This document shows positions 25,388 through 35,510 of a DNA stretch of 61,152 bases, in pieces (position 1 is the stretch's first letter; every line of letters starts with the position of its first letter). A program made the translations under genes and the position numbers. Location: contig JAPOIY010000014.1 in NCBI GenBank assembly GCA_029978705.1, positions 1 to 61,152 on the forward strand, read 5' to 3'. The notes beneath the pieces are model-generated. The model was given only the letters and a program-made list of their open reading frames with translations, was not told the DNA's origin and did no database searches. Origin of the DNA: Actinomycetota bacterium. GTDB taxonomy: Bacteria; Actinomycetota; Actinomycetes; S36-B12; GCA-2699445.

Positions 25388-26195
25388 CGCCGCGATAGGC
25401 GCACGACCGGGAGGCCACCTCGGCCGCGCGCGCCAGTGCGTCCGGCAGTACCTCGACGCCCGCCCCGGGCCGGGCCGCCAGTTCGTGCGCGAGGGCTCCG
25501 TGCAACACGTCGCCGGCGCCCAGGGTGTCGACCGCCGCCACGGCGGGGACGTCGATGAGAAGGCGCTGCTGCCCGACCCGCAGGTCCAACGGCCGCGCGC
25601 CATGGCTGACGGCCACTGCGGGAACCCCGTCGAGCAGGCCCTGGTCCGGCGCGGCGAAGTCGGCCGACAGGACCGCCACGTCGATGTGTGGCAGCACGGC
25701 GGCCAGGCCGGGTTTCCACGATCCACCGTCCAGGACCACGACGGCCCGCCCGGCGCCGGCCAGCACGGCCGCGGCCAGGTCGGGGTGGTGGCCATCCACG
25801 AGGATCACCGCCGCGTCGTCATCGGGCACCGGTCCGGTCGCGGCGGGCGCCCCGGAGGCGTTGCCGGAGATCACCGTGCGCTCACCGTCGGGGGCCACCA
25901 CCGCCGTCGAGACCGGCACCTGCCATGACGACGTGACCGGGGTATGGTCCACCACGGTCACCCCGTCCCCGGCGAGGACCTCCCGGGCCGCGGCGGCGAA
26001 GGGGCCCCGGCCGAGCAAGGTGTGCAGAAGCACCCGGGAGCCCAGCAGGGCCGCGGTACGGGCGGCGTTCGCGGCCGGACCCCCGACATCCCAGTGGTAG
26101 TCGGGCACCTCCGTCTTGGTCCCCACCACCAGCGCGCCCTCGTAGGTGAGGTCGAGCGTCGTAAGACCGCAGCACACAACGGTTGCGGGCGCCAC
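25350..26195 (-). CDS. PfkB-family carbohydrate kinase
   Basis: 281 aa from the GTG at 26195, 2 bp after the stop of the preceding 69-aa gene. The N-terminal GG motif is seen in WDVGGPAANAARTAALLG and the C-terminal signature in DTLGAGDVLHGALA with the catalytic Asp. Family members phosphorylate sugars or nucleosides; the lid region gives no clear substrate. Closest general resemblance is to ribokinase-type sugar kinases. The short 3' overlap with the convergent SCO2322-like gene is likely real. Confidence 0.86.
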   Translation of the reverse strand: MAPATVVCCGLTTLDLTYEGALVVGTKTEVPDYHWDVGGPAANAARTAALLGSRVLLHTLLGRGPFAAAAREVLAGDGVTVVDHTPVTSSWQVPVSTAVVAPDGERTVISGNASGAPAATGPVPDDDAAVILVDGHHPDLAAAVLAGAGRAVVVLDGGSWKPGLAAVLPHIDVAVLSADFAAPDQGLLDGVPAVAVSHGARPLDLRVGQQRLLIDVPAVAAVDTLGAGDVLHGALAHELAARPGAGVEVLPDALARAAEVASRSCAYRGVTTWARADGATR

Positions 26196-26197
26196 GG

Positions 26198-26407
26198 TCA
26201 GGCGGGGTCCAAGGACATGGGGCCGTACACCTCGCGGCCCTCCTCGAACAGCATCACGGACGCGACCCCGTGCTGCCGCAGGTCCCGCCACGTCTCACCG
26301 AGCCACGTCTCCGCATCCGACTGCGAGGGGAACTGTTGGACCTCGGTGCCGGCGGCCGCCTGCCAGGGGTTCCCGTCGCGGTCCAGAAGCTGCCAGCGCC
26401 ACGCCAT
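26198..26407 (-). CDS. Conserved actinobacterial protein, 69 aa
   Basis: Begins MAWRWQLLDRDGNPW and ends EEGREVYGPMSLDPA, with the conserved middle FPSQSDAETWLGETWRDLRQHGV. I recognise the pattern as a widespread small actinobacterial family of unknown function. No membrane segment or cysteine is present. It probably shares an mRNA with the PfkB kinase. TAGGGT lies exactly 6 nt before the ATG, so the mRNA is probably leaderless. Confidence 0.8.
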   Translation of the reverse strand: MAWRWQLLDRDGNPWQAAAGTEVQQFPSQSDAETWLGETWRDLRQHGVASVMLFEEGREVYGPMSLDPA

Positions 26408-26413
26408 GGACCG

Positions 26414-26419
26414 ACCCTA
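26414..26419 (-). promoter_or_regulatory. -10 element of the 69-aa gene
   Basis: TAGGGT on the minus strand, 6 nt before the ATG at 26407; leaderless arrangement. Confidence 0.55.
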
Positions 26420-26461
26420 ACGGCCCGGCCGCGGGTGCGCGAGGCGCGCCGCGGACCCCGG

Positions 26462-28040
<1,579 letters not shown>

Positions 28041-28044
<4 letters not shown>

Positions 28045-29084
28045 GCATCGACGAGGCGGCCCGCACCGCGGCCGCCGCCCACCTGGACCGCCTGGCCAAG
28101 CCTCGCGGCTCCCTGGGTCGCCTGGAGGATGTCGTGGTGTGGGCCGCCGGCGTGCAGGGCCGCTGCCCCCCCAGCCCGTTCGCCGCGCCCCGCGTGGTGG
28201 TGGTCGCCGGCGACCACGACGTCGCCCGACTGGCGGGCACGAGTGCCTACCCGCCGGAGGTCACCGCGCAGATGGTGGCCGCGATGGTCGCGGGCACCGC
28301 TGCGGTGTGCATCCTGGCGGAGCGGGCCGGTGCCGCCGTCCGCGTGGTCGACGCCGGGGTGGCCGCCGACTACTCCGGGTCGGAGGTGCCCGCCGAGGTG
28401 GCGGCCGACCGGGTCCGGGCGGGCGCCGGAGCCATCGACCGCACCGACGCACTCACCGCCGACGAACTGGACCGGGCCCTCGCCCTGGGCCGCAGGCTCG
28501 TGACCGAGGAACGAGCGGCGGGCGGGGACCTCCTGGTCCCCGGGGACCTGGGGATCGGCAACACCACGCCCGCGGCGACACTTGTGGCCGCACTCACCGA
28601 GGAGGACGTGATCGCGGTCACCGGGCGCGGCACGGGCATCGACGACGCGACCTGGATGCGGAAGGTGACCGCGGTACGGGATGCGCTGTGGCGCGTGCGG
28701 GATGACCACGACGACCCGCTGGCGCTGGTACGGCGGGTCGGTGGGCCCGACATCGCCGTCCTGGTGGGGATGCTGCAGGCAGCCGCCGAGCAGGGGCTGC
28801 CGGTGATCCTGGACGGTGTCGTCGTCACGGCGGCCGCCCTCGTGGCGGAGGAACTCGCCCCGGGAAGCAGCGACTGGTGGGTCGCGGGGCACCGCTCCGC
28901 CGAGCCCGCCCACACCGCGGCCCTGGACCGCCTGGGCCTGTCCCCACTGCTGGAGTTGTCCCTGCGGTTGGGCGAGGGCACGGGCGCGCTCATGGCACTG
29001 CCCGTCCTGCAGGCGGCGCTGGCCCTGGCGGCCGACATGGCCACGTTCGACTCCGCGGGGGTCTCGGACCGGGACCCCGGGTGA
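28041..29084 (+). CDS. cobT: Nicotinate-nucleotide-dimethylbenzimidazole phosphoribosyltransferase
   Basis: 347 aa. Activates the lower ligand DMB to alpha-ribazole phosphate. Typical features: LDRLAKPRGSLGRLEDV at the N-terminus, VVVAGDHDVA, PGDLGIGNTTPAATLVA and the catalytic Glu in LSLRLGEGTGALMALP. Overlaps cobU and cobS by 4 bp on each side, giving a coupled cobU-T-S cassette for the final steps of B12 synthesis or cobinamide salvage. Confidence 0.96.
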
Positions 29085-29881
29085 CGTCGCTGCGGCTCGC
29101 GCTCGGGCTGTTCACCGTCTTCCCGGCCGGGGCGCCCTCCACCGACCGGCGCTCGGTCCGCGGCGCACTGGTGTGGGCGCCGGCCATCGGGCTGCTGCTC
29201 GGCCTGCTCACGGCCGGCGTGCTGCTGGCCGCCCGGACCCTCACCGAGGCGTTCTGGACCCTGCCGCCGCCGGCGAACCCACTGGGGCATCTCCTCGCGG
29301 CGGCGCTGGCGATCATCTGCCTGACACTGCTCAGCGGCGGCCTGCATGTCGACGGCCTGGCGGATACCGCCGACGGCTGGGCTGCGCGCGGCGACAAGCA
29401 CCGCACGATGACGGTGATGGCGGACCCGGCCGTGGGGGCTTTCGGCGCCTACGTCGTCGCCGCCGACCTGCTGGTACAGACGGCCGCTCTGGCACTGGCC
29501 GTCAGCCGCGGCCACGGAACCGAAGCGGTCGTGGTCGCCGCTGTGACCGGGCGCCTCGCCATGGTGTGGGCGGCGACGCGGGCGCCCGCGCGCCGCGACG
29601 GGATGGGCGCGTGGGTGGGCGGCTCGGTCGGAGTGGTGGCCGCCGCCGTCCTGACCCTTCTCACCCTCATCGGAGCCGGCGTCCTGGCTGCGCTCGACGA
29701 CGACGCGACCCGGCGGGCGGGCCTGGTCGTCGTAGCCGCCGTGCCGGTCGGGCTCGCCGTGGCGGCGGCGGCCACCTGGCCGATGCGGCGGAGGCTGGGC
29801 GGCATCACCGGGGACCTGCTGGGAGCTACCTGCCAGGTGGCCACGGCCGCGGTGCTCGTCTCCGTCGCCTGCGCCCCCTGA
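29081..29881 (+). CDS. cobS: Adenosylcobinamide-GDP ribazoletransferase (cobalamin synthase)
   Basis: 266 aa integral membrane protein with several transmembrane segments. The conserved acidic motif GGLHVDGLADTADGW near residues 80-95 and the following MTVMADPAVGAFGA are diagnostic. It joins alpha-ribazole (phosphate) to AdoCbi-GDP to form cobalamin (phosphate). It is the last gene of the cassette, followed by a strong hairpin. Confidence 0.95.
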   Translation: MTSLRLALGLFTVFPAGAPSTDRRSVRGALVWAPAIGLLLGLLTAGVLLAARTLTEAFWTLPPPANPLGHLLAAALAIICLTLLSGGLHVDGLADTADGWAARGDKHRTMTVMADPAVGAFGAYVVAADLLVQTAALALAVSRGHGTEAVVVAAVTGRLAMVWAATRAPARRDGMGAWVGGSVGVVAAAVLTLLTLIGAGVLAALDDDATRRAGLVVVAAVPVGLAVAAAATWPMRRRLGGITGDLLGATCQVATAAVLVSVACAP

Positions 29882-29889
29882 GACGACGG

Positions 29890-29919
29890 AAGCGGCGCAC
29901 ACGGAGGTGTACGCCGCTT
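29890..29919. terminator. Hairpin between cobS and tRNA-Glu
   Basis: Stem AAGCGGCG / CGCCGCTT extended by ACAC / GTGT around a GGAG loop. It can end both cobS (plus strand) and the tRNA-Glu transcript (minus strand). No long U-tract. Confidence 0.7.
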
Positions 29920-29926
29920 CCTGAGG

Positions 29927-29999
29927 TAGCCCCGACGGGATTCGAACCCGCGCTACCGCCTTGAGAGGGCGGCGTGCTAGGCCGCTACACAACGGGGCC
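29927..29999 (-). tRNA. tRNA-Glu (CUC)
   Basis: 73 nt. Acceptor GGCCCCG / CGGGGCT with discriminator A, D-arm GTGTAGCGGCCTAGCAC, anticodon stem CCGCC / GGCGG with loop CTCTCAA (anticodon CTC), and T-arm GCGGG-TTCGAAT-CCCGT. CCA is not encoded. It is close to tRNA-Gln and gltX on the same strand. Confidence 0.95.
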
Positions 30000-30041
30000 A
30001 GGATCACCGCTCCGGCCCTGCGACGGGCGCCGGACGGTGAG

Positions 30042-30064
30042 GAGTCCCGGGGACACCGGGACTC
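30042..30064 (-). terminator. Hairpin after tRNA-Gln
   Basis: Perfect 9-bp stem GAGTCCCGG / CCGGGACTC with a 5-nt loop, 3 nt after the tRNA-Gln 3' end and before tRNA-Glu. A terminator here suggests the two tRNAs are separate units or that read-through is partial. Confidence 0.7.
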
Positions 30065-30067
30065 TCG

Positions 30068-30139
30068 CTGGGGTACCAGGACTCGAACCTAGACTAACGG
30101 AACCAGAAACCGTCGGGCTGCCAATTACCCCATACCCCA
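30068..30139 (-). tRNA. tRNA-Gln (CUG)
   Basis: 72 nt. Acceptor TGGGGTA / TACCCCA with discriminator G, anticodon loop TTCTGGT giving CUG, and the T-loop TTCGAGT. Encoded 43 nt downstream of gltX on the same strand. The same gltX, tRNA-Gln and tRNA-Glu grouping is seen in mycobacteria. Confidence 0.95.
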
Positions 30140-30182
30140 AGGGCTGCGAAGAGTATAGCCCGATCCGGGGGCGGGCTCGCTC

Positions 30183-31673
30183 TCAGCCCGCCAGGGCGGC
30201 GTCGAGACGGGCCAGGGTGCGGTCCCGACCGAGGAGTTCCAGCGACTCGAACAGCGGCGGCGAGACCCGCCGGCCGCTGACGGCCACGCGCACGGGCCCG
30301 AACGCCACCTTGGGTTTGAGCCCCAAGCCGTCGATCAGCGCGCCCCGCAGCCCGGCCTCGATCGCGGGGGTACTCCATTCGGGGATGGCGGCGAGGGAAC
30401 TGCGCGCCGCCGCGAGCACCTCTCCGGAGCCTTCCCCCAGGACCTTGGCCGCGTCGGCGGGATCGACGGTGAACGCGGCGTCGTCGGTGAACAGGAAGGC
30501 GATCATGGGCGCCGCCTGCCCCAACGTGTCCATGCGGGTGTGGATCAGCGGCACGACCTCGCCGAGCAGCCGCTCCTGTTCCGCGGTCGGGGGTTCGGAG
30601 AGCAGCCCTTCCCCCTGCAGGTACGGCACGAGCCGGGCAGCCACCTCCGCCTCCGAGAGGTGCCGGATCCAGTCCCCGTCGATGGCGGTGCACTTCTTGA
30701 GGTCGAAACGCGCGGGATTGGGGGTGACCCGGGAGATGTCGAAGTGTTCCGCCATCTCCTCCTTGCTGAAGAACTCGCGGTCCTCGCCGATCGACCAGCC
30801 GAGGAGGGCGAGGTAGTTCACCAGGCCCTCGGGCAGGTACCCCTGCGCCACATACATGCCCAGCGAGGACTCGGGGTCGCGTTTCGACAGTTTGCGGTTG
30901 CCCTCCCCCATCACGTACGGCAGGTGGCCGAACTGCGGAGTGGGCCGGTCGGTGACGCCGATGGCGCGCAGCGCGTCATACAGCGCCAGCTGCCGCGGCG
31001 TGGAAGACAGAAGGTCCTCGCCCCGCAGGACGTGGGTGATCTGCATGAGCGCGTCGTCCACCGGGTTGACCAGTGTGTACAGCGGCTCGCCGTTGCCCCG
31101 GACGAGGACGAAGTCGGGCACGTGGTCGGCGCCGACGTGCAGGGGCCCGCGCACGGCGTCGTCCCACGTGAAGTCGGTGTCGGGCATCCGGAACCGCAGC
31201 GCCGGGGTCCGGCCTTCGGCGGCGAACGCGGCGATCTGGTCGGCGCTGAGGTCGCGGCAGTGGCCGTCGTACCCCGGGGTGCGGCCGGCGGCCAGCGCGG
31301 CCTCCCGGCGCCCGGCCAGCTCGTCGGGAGTGCAGTAGCAGGGGTAGGCGTACCCGCCCTCGGCCAGGCGCCGGGCGACGTCGGCGTAGATCTCCAGCCG
31401 CTCCGACTGCCGGTACGGGCCGAACGGCCCCCCCACCTCGGGGCCCTCGTCCCAGTCCAGGCCGAGCCACCGCAGCGCGTCGACGAGCGCCTGGTAGGAC
31501 TCCTCGGAGTCGCGGGCGGAGTCGGTGTCCTCGATCCGGAACACGAAGGTGCCGCCGTGGTGCCGCGCGAAGGCCCAGTTGAACAAAGCGGTGCGGATCA
31601 TGCCGACGTGGGGGTTGCCGGTCGGCGAGGGGCAGAACCGGACGCGGACTGCGGCGGGCGTGGTCTCAGTCAA
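30183..31673 (-). CDS. gltX: Glutamyl-tRNA synthetase
   Basis: 496 aa. Class-I synthetase: HIGH-like [19 protein letters not shown] at 15-33 and KMSKS-like [11 protein letters not shown]. The start is a TTG (31671-31673) with GAGG about 7 nt upstream, lying inside the end of the FAH-family gene (8-bp overlap). Many actinobacteria lack glutaminyl-tRNA synthetase, so this enzyme may also charge tRNA-Gln with Glu for GatCAB. The two cognate tRNA genes follow directly. Confidence 0.97.
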   Translation of the reverse strand: MTETTPAAVRVRFCPSPTGNPHVGMIRTALFNWAFARHHGGTFVFRIEDTDSARDSEESYQALVDALRWLGLDWDEGPEVGGPFGPYRQSERLEIYADVARRLAEGGYAYPCYCTPDELAGRREAALAAGRTPGYDGHCRDLSADQIAAFAAEGRTPALRFRMPDTDFTWDDAVRGPLHVGADHVPDFVLVRGNGEPLYTLVNPVDDALMQITHVLRGEDLLSSTPRQLALYDALRAIGVTDRPTPQFGHLPYVMGEGNRKLSKRDPESSLGMYVAQGYLPEGLVNYLALLGWSIGEDREFFSKEEMAEHFDISRVTPNPARFDLKKCTAIDGDWIRHLSEAEVAARLVPYLQGEGLLSEPPTAEQERLLGEVVPLIHTRMDTLGQAAPMIAFLFTDDAAFTVDPADAAKVLGEGSGEVLAAARSSLAAIPEWSTPAIEAGLRGALIDGLGLKPKVAFGPVRVAVSGRRVSPPLFESLELLGRDRTLARLDAALAG

Positions 31674-32466
31674 GGCTCACCTCGTTGGTCAGGGATCCGA
31701 CACCGTCGATGGTGACGGTGACCTGGTCGCCGTCGGCGAGGGGGCCGACGCCGGCCGGGGTGCCGGTGAGGATCACGTCACCGGGGAGCAGGGTCATCAC
31801 CGACGTCACGTGCGCGACGATTTCCGGTACGCCGAACACGAGGTCGGACAGCGGGGCCTGCTGGCGGACGTCCCCGTTGACGGTGCCGGTGACCTGCGCG
31901 CCGTCCGGCAGGGGGTCGGTCTGGATCCACGGGCCCAGGGGGCAGAACGTGTCGAATCCCTTGGCCCGGGTCCACTGCCCGTCGGACCGCTGCAGGTCGC
32001 GCGCCGTCACGTCGTTCGCGCAGGTGTACCCGAGGATCACCTCGGCGGCATCCGCCGCGGCCACGTTGCGGCACAGCGAGCCGATGACGACCGCCAGTTC
32101 CGCCTCGAACTCGACCTGCCGCGACTGTTCCGGCAACAGGATCCGGGCGCCGGGCCCGACGACGGCCGTGTTGGGTTTCAGGAACATGAGCGGATCGGCG
32201 GGGAGTGCGGAGCCCATCTCGGCGGCGTGCCCGGCGTAGTTCTGGCCGATGCCGACGATCTTCGACGGCAGCACCGGGGGCAGCATGCGCAGCCCCGCGA
32301 GGGGAACGGTCCCGTCCACCAGGTCCGGTTCACCGAACGGGTGGCCGCGCATGGGGCGCACCACCTCGGGTTCGGTCAGACCGTCTCCCTCGATGACCGC
32401 GAAGACCATGCCGCTGGGGGCACCGGCGGGACCGTCGGACGGCAGCGAGAAACGGGCGATACGCAC
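31666..32466 (-). CDS. Fumarylacetoacetate hydrolase-family protein
   Basis: 266 aa. FAH fold with metal-binding acidic residues in [12 protein letters not shown] and [31 protein letters not shown] and [12 protein letters not shown] are typical of the 2-hydroxyhepta-2,4-diene-1,7-dioate isomerase / fumarylpyruvate hydrolase group. The substrate is unknown. It is upstream of and overlapping gltX, as in mycobacteria (Rv2993c). GTG start, with TAGGCT 6 nt upstream: leaderless. Confidence 0.93.
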   Translation of the reverse strand: MRIARFSLPSDGPAGAPSGMVFAVIEGDGLTEPEVVRPMRGHPFGEPDLVDGTVPLAGLRMLPPVLPSKIVGIGQNYAGHAAEMGSALPADPLMFLKPNTAVVGPGARILLPEQSRQVEFEAELAVVIGSLCRNVAAADAAEVILGYTCANDVTARDLQRSDGQWTRAKGFDTFCPLGPWIQTDPLPDGAQVTGTVNGDVRQQAPLSDLVFGVPEIVAHVTSVMTLLPGDVILTGTPAGVGPLADGDQVTVTIDGVGSLTNEVSLD

Positions 32467-32472
32467 GCTGCG

Positions 32473-32478
32473 AGCCTA
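32473..32478 (-). promoter_or_regulatory. -10 element of the FAH-gltX operon
   Basis: TAGGCT on the minus strand, 6 nt before the GTG at 32466; leaderless arrangement. Confidence 0.55.
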
Positions 32479-32490
32479 GCGACGCCTCGC

Positions 32491-32496
32491 TACCGT
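32491..32496 (+). promoter_or_regulatory. -10 element of the epimerase gene
   Basis: TACCGT exactly 6 nt before the ATG at 32503. It is back to back with the FAH -10, only 12 bp away, so the two promoters must compete. Confidence 0.55.
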
Positions 32497-32502
32497 GACC
32501 GC

Positions 32503-33471
32503 ATGACCCTTCCCCCGACAGTCCTGGTCACCGGCGCCGGGGGCTTCATCGGCCGTCACCTCTGCGACCGGTTGGCCGACCGGGGCGTCACGGTGCGCGG
32601 CGTGGACCTCGTCGGAGACCCGGCCCGCGGGATCTGGGAGGGCACCACCCTGGAGCCGGAGTCGTGGCGCGAGGCGCTGGCCGGGGTGGACGCCGTGGTG
32701 CACACCGCGGCGACGGTGTCGAACGTCGCCCCGCTGGCCGAGGCGTGGACGGTGAACGTCCTCGGCACCGACCGCGTGATGCGGGCCGCGGCGCAGGCCG
32801 GGGTGAAGCACTTCGTACACATCTCGTCGATCGCCGTCTTCGGTGAGGAGTTCCCCGACGGCGTGACCGAGGAGTACCCGGCTCACCTGACGGGGCACTC
32901 GTACGCCGACACGAAGATCAACGGGGAGGCGGTGGTGCTCGCGGCCCACGCCGCCGGTCTCATCGACTGCACCATCGTGCGCCCGGGCGACGTCTACGGC
33001 CCCGGCTCGCGGCCGTGGGTCCTCATCCCGATCGAGTTGATCCGCCGGCACCAGGCGATCCTGCCCGACCACGGCCGCGGGATCTTCTCCCCCACCTACA
33101 TCGACAACCTGGTCGACGGCATCGCGCTCACCCTGGCCGACCCTGTGGCCCGCGGCCAGGTGTTCACGCTCACCGACGGGGTCGGGGTGACGTGCGCGGA
33201 GTACTTCGGCCGGCTGGCCGCCCTGGTCGGCGGCACCGTCCGGTCCGTCCCGGCTCCCGTCGCCCGGGCCCTGGCCGTGTCCGTCGGCACGCTCACGCGC
33301 GCGGTCGGCGGGGACAGCGAACTCGGCCACGCCAGCATCGCCATGCTCCTGCGCCGCGGCACCTACTCCATCGGCAAGGCCCACGCGATGCTGGGCTACC
33401 AGCCGGCCGTCGACCTGGACGAGGGCATGCGCCGGGTCGCCGCCTGGCTCGACGAGCAGGGCCTGCGCTGA
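32503..33471 (+). CDS. NAD-dependent epimerase/dehydratase (extended SDR)
   Basis: 322 aa. Rossmann motif VTGAGGFIGRHL at the N-terminus, a YxxxK pair in SYADTKINGEAVV and VRPGDVYGPGSRPW. Features fit extended SDRs near the 3-beta-hydroxysteroid dehydrogenase / nucleotide-sugar epimerase border. Substrate unknown. It stands alone, divergent from the FAH-gltX operon. Confidence 0.9.
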   Translation: MTLPPTVLVTGAGGFIGRHLCDRLADRGVTVRGVDLVGDPARGIWEGTTLEPESWREALAGVDAVVHTAATVSNVAPLAEAWTVNVLGTDRVMRAAAQAGVKHFVHISSIAVFGEEFPDGVTEEYPAHLTGHSYADTKINGEAVVLAAHAAGLIDCTIVRPGDVYGPGSRPWVLIPIELIRRHQAILPDHGRGIFSPTYIDNLVDGIALTLADPVARGQVFTLTDGVGVTCAEYFGRLAALVGGTVRSVPAPVARALAVSVGTLTRAVGGDSELGHASIAMLLRRGTYSIGKAHAMLGYQPAVDLDEGMRRVAAWLDEQGLR

Positions 33472-33575
33472 CCCTTTCCCGACCTTGCGCTGCGCCCGCC
33501 TGGCGCGCCACCCCGGCGGCCAGCCCATACAGTCACGAGCCACGCCTCTCGATGGGGCCTGGGAACGGAGCCACG

Positions 33576-34592
33576 GTGCCCACGAGACCTGCCACCACCG
33601 CCCACCTGCTGGGCTCGGTGGCCCTGCTGGCGGTGGTGCTCACGTCCTGCAGTTCGGCGACGCCCGCGCCGTCGGCCAGCCCGAGCGCCGCCACCGCGGC
33701 CGCCGACTGCATCGCGTCCCCGGCCGAGTATCAGGCGGCCTGGGACGGCCATCAGGTCCGGTGCGTCGCCCCCACTCTGTACGGAACCACCTCCGGCAAG
33801 GACAGTGCGACGCTCTACCCGGAGGGGTTCTCGTTCGCATGGGCCGGGACCAACGCGAACCTCGAGACCTATCTGGTGCTGCGCAAGCGCTACGCGGCCG
33901 AGCCCGCCGAGGTCGGGATCGGGATCCTCTCCTACGTCGGCTTCCCGGGACTGGCGGAGTTCGACACCCCCACCAACCTGAATGTCTACACGCTGCCCGA
34001 GGGCGTGAGCCCGATCGTGCCGTCCATCGACGGGTGGACCCAGGTGCTCGACGATGAGCTCGGCAGCCCGGACGCGTTCCCGCCGCAGGCGCAGGAGGAA
34101 CTCATCGCCGCCTACACCGGACTGGGGAAGGACCAGGACGCCGTGGACGCCTTCCAGCAGGTGACGGGCTGCAGACGCAGCGAACTGCTCAAGGGGGCTG
34201 AGGTGTCGGCGGCGATCGGCTGCAAGAAGGACTTCCTCAAGGCGGTCCAGGCCGCGGGACCGTCACCGTACGACAGCGGGACCACGGCGACCTGCCTCAC
34301 GAACTTCCAGTCGCGCTACCAGGGCCCCCACAGTGCGGCCGCCATCCGCGGGGTCCTGTTTCAGTGCTTCGACGCGGGGTTCCTGAACACGGGTGTCGCG
34401 CGCGGGTACAACACCTACGCCAACCCGATGGTCTGCGGGTCGGCCGCCAAGGAGCGGGTGGCGCAGCGCGTCACGGGGCGGGAGGTCATCGTGCCGAACG
34501 CGACCATCGCGTCGCTTCCCGAGCACGTCGCCCTTCCGCTGGACCTCGGCAGGCCCCAGGCTCGCGGCTTCCTCGAGAAGGGCTACTGCTGA
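33576..34592 (+). CDS. Cysteine-rich lipoprotein of unknown function
   Basis: 338 aa from the GTG with CGGAG upstream. Signal peptide ends in lipobox LTSC. The mature part carries eight further cysteines (DCIA, RCVA, GCRR, GCKK, TCLT, QCFD, VCGS and the terminal YC), enough for four disulfides. The second half (QVTGCRRSELL, RGVLFQCFDAGFLNTGVARGY) looks helical. I recognise no family. -10-like TACAGT lies ~42 nt upstream. It is convergent with the EamA gene, 6 bp apart. Confidence 0.85.
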   Translation: MPTRPATTAHLLGSVALLAVVLTSCSSATPAPSASPSAATAAADCIASPAEYQAAWDGHQVRCVAPTLYGTTSGKDSATLYPEGFSFAWAGTNANLETYLVLRKRYAAEPAEVGIGILSYVGFPGLAEFDTPTNLNVYTLPEGVSPIVPSIDGWTQVLDDELGSPDAFPPQAQEELIAAYTGLGKDQDAVDAFQQVTGCRRSELLKGAEVSAAIGCKKDFLKAVQAAGPSPYDSGTTATCLTNFQSRYQGPHSAAAIRGVLFQCFDAGFLNTGVARGYNTYANPMVCGSAAKERVAQRVTGREVIVPNATIASLPEHVALPLDLGRPQARGFLEKGYC

Positions 34593-34598
34593 CCGGGG

Positions 34599-35510
34599 TC
34601 ACTCCGGGACGGCGGCGACCCCTCGGCGGGAGAGTTGCCGCCATTGCGTCAGGACGACGCCGCAGATGACGATCGCACCCCCCACGAGTTGGTGCCACAG
34701 CACCTCTTCCCGCAGCACCAACGCTCCCACGGACGTGGAGACCAGCGGGATCACATAGGTGACCGTCGCCGCGACCGTGGCGCCGGCTTTGCGCAGCACG
34801 TGCCAGAACATCGCCATGGCCAGCCCCGTGCCCAGCACCCCGAGGGCGACGACCGCGACCACAGCCTGCCCGGTGATCGCTCGGGGAGCGGCGTCGGGGG
34901 CGAAGGGGAACAGCAGGAGCAGGAAGAGCGCCCCCAGGGACAGCTGTCCCCCGGTCAGCTGGATCCCGGCCAGGCCGGTGTCGCGCAGGGCGACCCGACC
35001 GAAGGTGATGCCGAAGCCGTACCCCACGGTAGCCGCCACCATGGCGGCCACCCCGAGCACATCGAGGCCGGTTCCCGGCAGGTCCCACGCCCCGATCAGC
35101 ACGGCGATGCCGGCGAACCCGACGAGCAGCCCGATGACCTGCAGCATCCGGGGACGTTCGGCGGGGATGAGGAGACTGACGAAGACAGCGGTGAACAGCG
35201 GGGTGGCGCCGTTGAGCAGACCGGCCAGGATCGACGACACCCTCGTCTCCGCGAAGGAGATCAGCAGGTACGGCAGCGCGAGACCGACGACCCCCAGGAC
35301 AGCCAGAATCCCCCATTCGCGGGGCGCCGGCCGCGGCAGCCGGCGGGAAGCCACCAGGACGATGACCACGGTCAGCGCGCCCAGGCCCATGCGCGACGCT
35401 GTCACCTGCAGCGGCGTCAGGGCGGTCAGGCCTTCCTTGATGAGGGCGAAACTCAGCCCCCAGACGACGGCGAGAGCGAGGTAGGAGGCCAGCCAGGAGC
35501 GGCCGGCCAC
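34599..35510 (-). CDS. EamA-family (DMT) transporter
   Basis: 303 aa, about ten transmembrane helices in two EamA repeats (~8-140 and ~150-290). Typical ends: WLASYLALAVVWGLSFALIK and the C-terminal repeat VIPLVSTSVGALVLREEVLW. DMT exporters move amino acids or other metabolites outwards. The GTG directly follows the cimA stop (TGAGTG), so it is translated with cimA, suggesting a role linked to branched-chain metabolites; this is inference. Confidence 0.92.
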   Translation of the reverse strand: MAGRSWLASYLALAVVWGLSFALIKEGLTALTPLQVTASRMGLGALTVVIVLVASRRLPRPAPREWGILAVLGVVGLALPYLLISFAETRVSSILAGLLNGATPLFTAVFVSLLIPAERPRMLQVIGLLVGFAGIAVLIGAWDLPGTGLDVLGVAAMVAATVGYGFGITFGRVALRDTGLAGIQLTGGQLSLGALFLLLLFPFAPDAAPRAITGQAVVAVVALGVLGTGLAMAMFWHVLRKAGATVAATVTYVIPLVSTSVGALVLREEVLWHQLVGGAIVICGVVLTQWRQLSRRGVAAVPE

